5,335 bases of DNA from Pseudomonadota bacterium (GTDB lineage: Bacteria > Pseudomonadota > Alphaproteobacteria > Reyranellales > Reyranellaceae), in contig JAEZHS010000180.1 in the NCBI GenBank assembly GCA_023436825.1, positions 1 through 5,335 on the forward strand. Direction: 5' to 3'. The notes beneath the pieces were generated by a model. It worked only from the letters and a program-made list of their open reading frames with translations. It was not told where the DNA came from and did not search any database. How positions within the stretch are numbered: the stretch's first letter is position 1; every line of letters begins with the position of its first letter. The position numbers were made by a program, and so were the translations under genes. Of this stretch, positions 1-5,062 are shown one piece after another.

Positions 1-14
1 CGGCCCGGAAGACC

Positions 15-59
15 ATGAGTGCCACGCAGTGGCACGACTCATCGCGACTGCGGCGATGA
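15..59. repeat. Two overlapping hairpins near the window start
   Basis: The first arm pair is TGCCAC (20-25) and GTGGCA (29-34) around a 3-base loop. It extends through a 3-base bulge to ATGAG (15-19) and CTCAT (38-42). A second pair, TCATCGC (39-45) and GCGATGA (53-59), has a 7-base loop and shares bases 39-42 with the first, so the two cannot form fully at once. No T-run follows, so neither is a standard intrinsic terminator. They may mark the end of a gene to the left of the window or a leader structure; the sequence does not decide. Confidence 0.45.
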
Positions 60-210
60 ATTGCACGCCGACTGTCGTGTCTCACCACATGTGCGGTGCC
101 ATGATCATGTAAGGCAAAGACTCTTGCTTGCGCCGACAGGAAGGCGAGAGACTGCGGCATGCCTCCTCAAGAGCGCCATTGAGCACGCGGAAACGTGCAA
201 GCCCGCAGCT
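60..210. other. Stretch with no supported gene upstream of the small membrane protein
   Basis: The plus-strand frame of the downstream membrane protein stays open back to position 19, but its translation here is rich in Cys, His and Arg and lacks the hydrophobic pattern of the real protein. I see no convincing promoter. Two short perfect palindromes occur, CACATGTG (86-93) and CATGATCATG (98-107). An AGGAAGG at 139-145 looks like a ribosome site, but the ATG after it at 159 opens only a seven-codon reading frame. Confidence 0.4.
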
Positions 211-711
211 ATGATCGCACCACTCAGCCTTTCCAACGTCCTCACTTTGATCTTTGCCATCACCTGCCTGACGATGGTGCTGAATCAGAGATCCGATCGA
301 GTTCAAAGAGTATCCCGCCTGCTCGTTCCACCGGTCCTGGCTGTCGTCGTCGCCTTGCTCCTGCTCAGCGGCGTGTTCGACGCCGGCCTTGTCAACGATG
401 CCCTGTGGGTCGGCGGAGCGATCGTGGGCTTCGTCCTGGGTCGCCTGCGTGGCCGCATGCTCCCGATGGAACTTCTTCCCGCCCCCGGATCGGTCCGCGT
501 GGCGCAGACGGCGGACCACCTGGCGACAGCGGTCGCGCTGGTCGCGATCGCCGGGACGGATTTCACCTCGGCCACCCTGCGCGAGCCCGTCCTCGCGCCG
601 GCGCTGGTCGCCACGGGCGGAGCGTTATGCGCCGGCTTTCTCGCGGGACGCTTCCTCATGATTGCCGTCCGCGCCGATCCGGTGGCGCGCCTCAAGAACG
701 GCGCGCGATAG
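211..711 (+). CDS. Small multi-pass inner-membrane protein of unknown function
   Basis: This reads as a 166-residue integral membrane protein. Hydrophobic segments lie at about residues 5-24, 38-56, 64-80, 104-117 and 127-152, giving four or five probable membrane passes. A Gly-rich helix around residues 67-80 runs into a short basic loop (R78, R80, R82) and the stretch LPMELLPAPGSVRV at 84-97. That arrangement, a glycine-rich helix then an RGR-type loop and a Pro-rich segment, recalls small CcdC-like/DUF membrane proteins, but I cannot place the family firmly. No catalytic motif is visible. The start at 211 is chosen because hydrophobic, protein-like sequence begins there; upstream in-frame residues look like translated non-coding DNA. 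The Shine-Dalgarno is weak. The next gene on the same strand begins 147 bases later with its own strong ribosome site, so co-transcription is uncertain. Confidence 0.68.
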   Translation: MIAPLSLSNVLTLIFAITCLTMVLNQRSDRVQRVSRLLVPPVLAVVVALLLLSGVFDAGLVNDALWVGGAIVGFVLGRLRGRMLPMELLPAPGSVRVAQTADHLATAVALVAIAGTDFTSATLREPVLAPALVATGGALCAGFLAGRFLMIAVRADPVARLKNGAR

Positions 712-765
712 ACGTGCTTCCAGCGCCCGGTCCGGAAGAGAAGATCCGAACCTTCATCACTTCCC

Positions 766-806
766 CAGATATTTGCTCTCGAGCGCCCGCTCCTGCACAA
801 TATCTG
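766..806. repeat. Nested inverted repeat between the two membrane-protein genes
   Basis: The outer arms CAGATATT (766-773) and AATATCTG (799-806) are perfect 8-bp reverse complements. Inside the 25-base loop sits a second pair, GAGC (781-784) and GCTC (789-792). The outer arms are AT-rich in a GC-rich setting. With no T-run this is not a simple terminator. It lies 53 bases before the start of the next gene, where an operator or 5' leader structure would be plausible. Confidence 0.5.
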
Positions 807-844
807 CAATGGCGGATGGGTATGGGAGTCCGTCCATGACTGTG

Positions 845-850
845 GGGAGG
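845..850 (+). promoter_or_regulatory. Ribosome binding site deciding the start at 859
   Basis: GGGAGG lies 8 bases before the ATG at 859, an optimal spacing for a Shine-Dalgarno site. It fixes the start of the large membrane protein. Confidence 0.7.
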
Positions 851-858
851 CAGCGAGC

Positions 859-2262
859 ATGCAGCGCGGCGATGGGAGCACGGTGCCGGATGGTGCCGGG
901 TCGCTCTCCAGGACTGTGTCGATTCTGGGCAAGTTGAGGTGGCTGCTGTTCGTCGTCATCCTGGTGGCCTTTGGCGCAGACCCGATGATGACTTCGTTCG
1001 AGGACGCCGAGCGCAACTACGGTGACGTCAGCACGTCGGATTGGGTCCACACGAACTACTGGTTGAAGAGTGCGGACTGCGCGCGCGAGACCGGAGCCTG
1101 GCTCGCGCTGTGTGCTGACGATGGCAAGCTGAAGCCCATCTCCGAGGAGGCGATCGGGGACGATCCGGGCCATGCGTTCCTGCTCGCCGTGTGGACGATC
1201 GCCAGCGGCGACAATGACGCCGATCTCGTGGACGTCGCCGGGCTCAATATCGCTCTCAACAGCCTTGGCTTCCTGCTGCTGGCCAGCTTCCTGTTCGCCC
1301 TCCGCGCCTATCCTTGTTTCCTGCTGTTCATGTACATGGGGCCGATCGTCTATCTGAAATGGATCGGCGTCGCACCGCATTGGGCCTTGCTTGGCGTCGC
1401 GAGCATGGCCGCCGTGCTTCCCATGGCAATCCTGGCGAAGGAGTATAGCTTTCTTTCCTCACGGCTTGGCCGGTGGTTCGTCGGGCTGGGCCTACTCGGC
1501 CTCGCCTCGGCGGCGCTCGTCCGGGAAGCGATCGCCCTGATGGGAATCGTGACGGCGTTCGCCGCCATCGCCTTCATCGCGCTCCGCCGACCACGTGCGG
1601 GCCGGGGCGTGCGCGACCTTGTCGTTGTCGCGGTCCTGATCGTGGCGGCAGCCTCGGCGCCCTATGTCGCCATAGCCGCGCGCGATCTGATGTTCGACAT
1701 CGAGCCTGGGCAACTCGTCGAACGCCACGGGTTCTCCGACATTCTCTACATGGGCCTCGGCTCCGTGCCGAATGCGTTCGGCATCACCTACAGCGACTGG
1801 GTGGCGCTGGCCGCCGCCCAGACGGTCGATCCCGACGTCGTGCATTGCTCGCCGGACTTCTACAGGATCATGTGGGGCCTCTACCTGGACAAGGTGCTCA
1901 CCGATCCTGGCGAAGTGGCGCGCATCTACTTCGAGAAAGCGCGGCTGCTCCTTGCCGACCCGGTCCTCGAGCCCGGGCCGCCTCTGGGTATCGTCCTGCT
2001 CGTGGGGCTCAGCCATTTCCTGGTGGCGAAGAAATTCGATCTCTGGTCCAAGGTCGGCTTTCCCCAAGGCGGTCTGGTGGAAGGAGCAGCACTCGTCTTC
2101 ATCGGCCTCTTCGTCGCCCAAGGGATCCTTGCCTCTCCGGACCGCGGATACGCCATGCCGGTAGGGGCGGCCATCGTGACGCTCATCGGCGTCCTGGTCG
2201 GCTTCCATCTGCGGGCGGCCTACGTCGCGGCGAAGCGATACCTTGCGAGGGCGCACACCTAG
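859..2262 (+). CDS. Large multi-pass membrane protein, possible GT-C-type glycosyltransferase
   Basis: The 467-residue protein has a short basic N-terminus, a first membrane helix at about 26-40, then a roughly 85-residue hydrophilic loop (41-125). This loop holds acidic residues just after the helix (D41, E48, D49, E51) and two cysteines (C74, C85) that could form a periplasmic disulfide. A helix bundle follows at about 130-150, 152-170, 173-193, 205-222, 225-242 and 253-272. A second soluble loop (275-372) contains HGFSDILYMGLGSVPNAFGI (290-309), and three C-terminal helices lie near 375-390, 408-424 and 432-450. One helix, a large acidic loop, then a helix bundle is the layout of GT-C glycosyltransferases, whose catalytic Asp/Glu sits in the first external loop. 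The GLG...PN..GI pattern recalls uncharacterised membrane proteins I associate with polysaccharide loci. The membrane location is well supported; the enzymatic role is inference. A polymerase or flippase-like protein is an alternative. Confidence 0.72.
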   Translation: MQRGDGSTVPDGAGSLSRTVSILGKLRWLLFVVILVAFGADPMMTSFEDAERNYGDVSTSDWVHTNYWLKSADCARETGAWLALCADDGKLKPISEEAIGDDPGHAFLLAVWTIASGDNDADLVDVAGLNIALNSLGFLLLASFLFALRAYPCFLLFMYMGPIVYLKWIGVAPHWALLGVASMAAVLPMAILAKEYSFLSSRLGRWFVGLGLLGLASAALVREAIALMGIVTAFAAIAFIALRRPRAGRGVRDLVVVAVLIVAAASAPYVAIAARDLMFDIEPGQLVERHGFSDILYMGLGSVPNAFGITYSDWVALAAAQTVDPDVVHCSPDFYRIMWGLYLDKVLTDPGEVARIYFEKARLLLADPVLEPGPPLGIVLLVGLSHFLVAKKFDLWSKVGFPQGGLVEGAALVFIGLFVAQGILASPDRGYAMPVGAAIVTLIGVLVGFHLRAAYVAAKRYLARAHT

Positions 2263-2361
2263 ATGGAATCGCTCTAGATGCTCGACACAGTGGTTCTGAC
2301 GGGTCGGTCCCGCTTGAGCTCATGCGTGGTCGGCGGTGCGCGTGATTTTCCGCTTTTTTGC

Positions 2362-2433
2362 GCAGCCCGACATTGCGCGTGCCAGGGGGTGATGGGCCGG
2401 CAGGGCTTGTCGCGCTGCGCCAGGTCGGGCTGC
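2362..2433. repeat. Long-range inverted repeat with 10-bp perfect arms
   Basis: GCAGCCCGAC (2362-2371) and GTCGGGCTGC (2424-2433) are exact reverse complements. Pairing can continue inward through GCGCG (2375-2379) and CGCGC (2411-2415) past an asymmetric internal loop. The remaining interior is G-rich and includes further short self-complementary stretches (TGCC/GGCA). This would form a branched hairpin in RNA from either strand. It directly abuts the next palindrome. Confidence 0.55.
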
Positions 2434-2523
2434 AATTTGCCTGTCACCCCGACCGAACCGCCCCTATTTCCTCGAAAAGGGGCGGCTTCGCTCGGGATGA
2501 CGGAAATTGGACCCGGCAGGGCT
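2397..2523. repeat. Direct repeat of CCGGCAGGGCT
   Basis: The 11-mer CCGGCAGGGCT occurs at 2397-2407 and again at 2513-2523 in the same orientation. The second copy lies just outside the right arm of the 2433-2510 palindrome, the first inside the loop of the 2362-2433 repeat. The copies could be relics of repeat insertion or duplication, or chance in GC-rich DNA. Confidence 0.35.
2433..2510. repeat. Long imperfect palindrome resembling a dispersed intergenic repeat
   Basis: The core left arm (2443-2465, GTCACCCCGACCGAACCG then CCCCT) pairs with the right arm (2478-2501), whose reverse complement begins GTCATCCCGAGCGAAG. There are only a few mismatches and one indel. Flanks extend the match: CAATTT at 2433-2438 against AAATTG at 2504-2509. 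The loop is about 12 bases (2466-2477). The motif GTCATCCCGAGCGAAG resembles the core of palindromic repeats scattered between genes in many bacterial chromosomes. I therefore read it as a REP/BIME-like element rather than a gene part. No transposase is present, so any mobility would depend on functions elsewhere. Confidence 0.6.
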
Positions 2524-2592
2524 GCTGCTGGGCGCGATGATATCGGATGAACGATGCATAGAGCAGAGCTGCCGGGAGGCGAGCGCAAGGTC

Positions 2593-2621
2593 AATATAAC
2601 TTAAGTTCTCTAACGAGTCAA
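2593..2621 (-). promoter_or_regulatory. Near-consensus sigma70-type promoter pointing left
   Basis: On the minus strand a -35 box TTGACT (plus coordinates 2616-2621) is followed after exactly 17 bases by a -10 box TATATT (2593-2598). This gives five of six matches to TTGACA and five of six to TATAAT at optimal spacing. The stretch is markedly AT-richer than its surroundings. Transcription would start near 2586 and run leftward through both inverted repeats (2510 to 2362), where no protein-like frame exists, so a structured non-coding RNA is the obvious candidate product. Alphaproteobacterial promoters often diverge from this consensus, so activity is unproven. Confidence 0.45.
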
Positions 2622-2635
2622 CTACGGTTCTAGTC

Positions 2636-2671
2636 TTTTTGCGCCCCATAAGGGGCCAAAGGGCGCAAAAA
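2636..2671. repeat. 11-bp perfect inverted repeat with 5' T and 3' A runs
   Basis: TTTTTGCGCCC (2636-2646) and GGGCGCAAAAA (2661-2671) are exact reverse complements around a 14-base loop. A competing small hairpin, GCCCC-ATAA-GGGGC (2643-2656), uses part of the left arm. Because the U-run would be on the 5' side of the stem and the A-run on the 3' side on both strands, this is the opposite of an intrinsic terminator. It lies immediately upstream of the leftward promoter, where a protein-binding site is possible. Confidence 0.55.
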
Positions 2672-2691
2672 CTGTTCGGGTCGAGAATCGG

Positions 2692-2708
2692 TGCCAGCAG
2701 TGCTGGCA
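2692..2708. promoter_or_regulatory. 17-bp palindrome resembling a repressor operator
   Basis: TGCCAGCA (2692-2699) and TGCTGGCA (2701-2708) are perfect 8-bp arms around a single central G. Length and symmetry suit a dimeric regulator site (TetR, GntR or LacI type), and it lies in the leader of the deacetylase/CoA-transferase operon, 159 bases before its start codon. No regulator gene is in the window and no clear promoter for the operon is visible, so the link is inference. Confidence 0.35.
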
Positions 2709-2866
2709 ATCTCGCCGGCCTCGCGCCAATTCATCAAAACCTCTGCGACGAGCTACTAGTCTCGCTTCTGCGGCACGAACTTCCGCTTTGCAGGACGGTT
2801 TGGCGGCCGCTTCTTTCCCCACTTCTCGCCGCTTCGCGATAAAGTCGCCGGCTGAGAGGTGACCCA

Positions 2867-3775
2867 ATGACCGATGAAGAAGCCGGCCGCGTCCGCGATT
2901 TCGTGGGCTATGGGCGCAATCCGCCCGATCCCAGGTGGCCGGGCGGCGCGCACGTCGCGGTCAATTTCGTCATCAACTACGAGGAAGGCGGTGAGCGCTC
3001 CGTGCCGGACGGCGACGGCGCGAGCGAGGCCGCGCTGACCGAGGGCTCGACGGCCAGCTTCACCGGCCGCGACCTCGGCGCCGAAAGCATGTTCGAGTAC
3101 GGCAGCCGCGCCGGCTTCTGGCGCCTGCACCGCATCTTCACCCGGCGCAAGCTGCCTTGCACGGTGTTCGCCATCGCCCGCGCGCTGGAGCGCAATCCCG
3201 AGGCGTGCGCGGCGATGCGCGAGGCGGGCTGGGACGTGGCCGGCCACGGCTACAAGTGGGAAATGCATGCCACCATGGCGCCGGACTACGAGAAGAAGCA
3301 GATCGAGATGGCGACCGAGAGCATCACCCGGACGATCGGCACGCGGCCGGCCGGCTGGTACAGCCGCTATGCGCCCTCGATACAGACGCGCAACCTGCTG
3401 CTCGACGCCGGCTACGAGTACGACAGCGACACCTACGACGACGAACTGCCCTACTGGCTGAAGGTGGGATCGCGCACCCAGCTCATCGTGCCCTACTCCA
3501 TCACCCACAACGACGTGCGGTTCCAGCGCCAGGGCATGACCAGCGGCGACGAGTACCTCGCCTACATCAAGAACGCCGTGCAGTGCGTGCTGGAAGAGGA
3601 TCCGCCGCGCATGCTGAGCTTCGGCCTGCACAACCGCATCATCGGCCATCCCGGCCGCGCGCTGGGGCTGGCACGGGTGCTCGACTGGCTGGCCGCCCAG
3701 CCGCGCGTCTGGATCACGCGCCGCATCGACATCGCGCGGCATTTCAAGCAAGTGCATCCTGCGTCTGGGACGTGA
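2867..3775 (+). CDS. Polysaccharide-deacetylase-fold hydrolase, PuuE (allantoinase)-like branch
   Basis: This 302-residue protein matches the PuuE branch of the NodB-type polysaccharide deacetylase superfamily, close to the family's usual length of about 300. Recognisable landmarks in order are FVGYGRNPPDPRWPGGA (12-28), NYEEGGE (37-43), YEYGSRAGFWRL-type sequence (77-87), AGHGYKWEMH (125-134), GWYSRYAPS (163-171), YDSDTYDDELPYW (185-197) and LHNRIIGHPGR (254-264). No signal peptide is evident, so it is probably cytoplasmic. NYEEGGE replaces the TFDD motif of true chitin or peptidoglycan deacetylases, so a soluble C-N amide substrate is more likely than a polymer. PuuE hydrolyses allantoin, but RYAPS here differs from the RTGPN I recall in bona fide PuuE, so the substrate is left open. 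The start is supported by GAGAGGT at 2854-2860, 6 bases before ATG. It forms an operon with the CoA-transferase that follows. Confidence 0.85.
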   Translation: MTDEEAGRVRDFVGYGRNPPDPRWPGGAHVAVNFVINYEEGGERSVPDGDGASEAALTEGSTASFTGRDLGAESMFEYGSRAGFWRLHRIFTRRKLPCTVFAIARALERNPEACAAMREAGWDVAGHGYKWEMHATMAPDYEKKQIEMATESITRTIGTRPAGWYSRYAPSIQTRNLLLDAGYEYDSDTYDDELPYWLKVGSRTQLIVPYSITHNDVRFQRQGMTSGDEYLAYIKNAVQCVLEEDPPRMLSFGLHNRIIGHPGRALGLARVLDWLAAQPRVWITRRIDIARHFKQVHPASGT

Positions 3776-3780
3776 TCGAA

Positions 3781-3786
3781 TGAGGA
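3781..3786 (+). promoter_or_regulatory. Ribosome binding site favouring the 3792 start
   Basis: TGAGGA lies 5 bases before the ATG at 3792 and overlaps an earlier in-frame ATG at 3780. The earlier ATG has only a weak GGGA-type site upstream, so 3792 is the better start; the choice changes just four residues. Confidence 0.55.
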
Positions 3787-3791
3787 ACCCC

Positions 3792-5012
3792 ATGACCATC
3801 CGCCGCCCGCTCGACGGCTTTCTCGTCCTCGATCTCGGGCAGATCTACAACGGCCCCTATTGCGGCCTGACCCTGGGCTTCATGGGCGCGCGCGTGCTCA
3901 AGATCGAGCCGCCGGAGGGCGACGTTGTGCGCCGGCGCAAGCGCGAGGTCGAGCCGTGGCCGCTGGTCATGCTGAACTCCAACAAGGAATCGGTGGTCCT
4001 CGACCTCAAGCAGCCGCGCGGCAAGGCGATCTTCCTCGACCTCGTGAAGCAGGCCGACGTCGTGATCGAGAACTTCGCCGTCGGCGTCATGGACCGGCTG
4101 GGCTTGGGCTACGACGTGCTGGGCAAGCTCAATCCGCGCCTGGTCTACGGCGGCAGCTCGGGCTTCGGGCTCGACGGGCCCTATCGCGACCTCGCCGCCA
4201 TGGACGTCACCGTCCTGGCGATGACCGGCATCATGAACTCGACCGGCCAGCCCGACGGCCCGCCGACCAAGGCCGGCGCCGCGGTCTGCGACTTCCTGGC
4301 CGGCATCCATCTCTGCGCCGGCATCCTGGGCGCGCTGGTGCAGCGCGAGCGCACCGGCCAGGGCCAGCGCGTCGAGGTCGCCATGCACGAGGCCGGCACC
4401 ATCGCGCTCGCCTCGGCGCTGGGCGCCGTCATGGACGGCGACACCGACGTTCCCGAGCGCACCGGCAACCGCCATCCCGCGCTCGCCATGGCGCCCTACA
4501 ACACCTATCCCTGCAGCGACGGCTACGTCGCAATCTTCACCGCGGCCGAGCGGCACTGGCAATCGATGTGCAAGATGTTGAACCGGCCCGACCTCGCCAC
4601 CAATCCCGAATTCGCCAGCACGGTCGGCCGGGCCAAGAACATGGCGGAGATCGACGACATCGTCGGTGCCTGGACGATCGGCCGCTCCAAGGACGAAGTG
4701 GTGCGGCTGCTGAACGAGGCGCACGTACCGTGCGCGCCGGTGAAGACCGCACGCGAGGTCTCGCGCGATCCCCATCTCGAGGCGCGCGGCTTCTGGGTCG
4801 ACGTCGACCATCCGCGGCGCGGCCGCACGCGCGTGCCGATCTCGCCGATTCGCCTGCACACCGGCGGCAAGCCGGAGATCAGGAGCCCCGCGCCGACACT
4901 GGGGCAGCATACGGAGAAGGTGCTGGCCGAGCTTCTGGGGCTGAAGGCCGCTGAGCTCGCCGAGCTGCGCGCCCAGCACATCACGGAGCCGGTGACGGAG
5001 CGAAAGGGTTAG
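3792..5012 (+). CDS. Family III (CaiB/BaiF, formyl-CoA transferase-like) CoA-transferase
   Basis: The 406-residue product has the usual size and order of a class III CoA-transferase, which moves CoA from an acyl-CoA donor to a carboxylic acid through an aspartyl-CoA thioester. It opens with RPLDGFLVLDLGQIYNGPYC (5-24), followed by GARVLKIEPPEGD (32-44), VVIENFAVGVMDRLGLGYD (90-108), the catalytic stretch AAVCDFLAGI with D167 as the expected nucleophile, GQGQRVEVAMHEA (190-202), AMAPYNTYPCSDGYVAIF (232-249) and C-terminal GQHTEKVL (371-378). All parts are present, so it should be active; it is cytoplasmic and normally forms an interlaced dimer. Donor and acceptor cannot be assigned. An alternative start at 3780 adds MRNP. 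It begins 16 bases after the deacetylase-fold gene stops, so the two are probably co-transcribed, and it could activate an acid released by that hydrolase. Racemase-type members of this superfamily are an alternative. Confidence 0.9.
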   Translation: MTIRRPLDGFLVLDLGQIYNGPYCGLTLGFMGARVLKIEPPEGDVVRRRKREVEPWPLVMLNSNKESVVLDLKQPRGKAIFLDLVKQADVVIENFAVGVMDRLGLGYDVLGKLNPRLVYGGSSGFGLDGPYRDLAAMDVTVLAMTGIMNSTGQPDGPPTKAGAAVCDFLAGIHLCAGILGALVQRERTGQGQRVEVAMHEAGTIALASALGAVMDGDTDVPERTGNRHPALAMAPYNTYPCSDGYVAIFTAAERHWQSMCKMLNRPDLATNPEFASTVGRAKNMAEIDDIVGAWTIGRSKDEVVRLLNEAHVPCAPVKTAREVSRDPHLEARGFWVDVDHPRRGRTRVPISPIRLHTGGKPEIRSPAPTLGQHTEKVLAELLGLKAAELAELRAQHITEPVTERKG

Positions 5013-5020
5013 CGCCCTTT

Positions 5021-5054
5021 CATGTTCCTCTCTCCCTTGGGAGAGAGGAGCATG
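5021..5054. terminator. Strong stem-loop shared by two convergent gene ends
   Basis: CATGTTCCTCTCTCCC (5021-5036) pairs with GGGAGAGAGGAGCATG (5039-5054) with a single mismatch over 16 positions and a 2-base TT centre. It sits between the stop of the CoA-transferase (5012) and the stop of prfC (5063), where a bidirectional terminator is expected. No U-tract follows on either strand, so it may act as a 3'-end stabiliser or with Rho. Similar CTCTCCC/GGGAGAG hairpins are common intergenic repeats in proteobacteria. Confidence 0.6.
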
Positions 5055-5062
5055 AGCGAAGA

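Larger units (their letters stand above)
2263..2866. other. 604-base non-coding stretch dense in inverted repeats
   Basis: No reading frame here looks like a protein: translations on both strands are low-complexity Arg/Pro/Ala/Ser or lack domain-like patterns. It holds two large inverted repeats (2362-2433 and 2433-2510), an 11-bp direct repeat, a leftward sigma70-like promoter (2593-2621), an AT-richer stretch around 2590-2640, an 11-bp palindrome (2636-2671) and a 17-bp palindrome (2692-2708). Its right end is the leader of the deacetylase gene. Just after the upstream stop, CTAGATG occurs twice (2259-2265 and 2275-2281). No convincing terminator follows position 2262; the T-run at 2353-2358 is preceded only by a weak 4-bp stem. 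Confidence 0.6.

Noticed and set aside
82..519. 145-codon minus-strand open frame opposite the small membrane protein
   Set aside because: Its product is Gln/Asp/His-rich without any recognisable pattern, and the opposite strand has a clean hydrophobic protein.
757..839. Minus-strand tail reading MDGLPYPSAIADIV then QERALESKYLGK and a stop, which looks protein-like
   Set aside because: It resembles a C-terminus, but the frame upstream runs antisense through the large membrane protein with no matching domain, and the stretch overlaps the 766-806 inverted repeat. I cannot support a gene remnant.
1473..2345. 290-codon open frame on the plus strand overlapping the large membrane protein
   Set aside because: The translation is almost entirely Arg/Gly/Pro/Ala/Ser, typical of a shifted frame of a GC-rich gene, while the other frame gives ordered membrane helices.
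2278..2550. 90-codon plus-strand frame in the non-coding stretch
   Set aside because: It reads straight through both inverted repeats, has no good ribosome site and gives a low-complexity product.
2756..2860. Minus-strand Lys/Arg-rich tail with WGKKRPPNRPAKRKF, possibly a small basic protein
   Set aside because: No ATG with a ribosome site starts a short gene here, and upstream the frame is antisense to the deacetylase-fold gene. It more likely reflects the leader of that gene.
3744..4979. 411-codon open frame on the minus strand opposite the CoA-transferase
   Set aside because: It is the antisense shadow of a clear enzyme gene; the translation is His/Ala/Gly/Arg-rich with no family pattern. 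Long antisense frames are usual in GC-rich DNA.
5021..5054. Classical intrinsic terminator
   Set aside because: The stem is strong but no U-run follows on either strand, so I call it only a terminator-like stem-loop between convergent genes.
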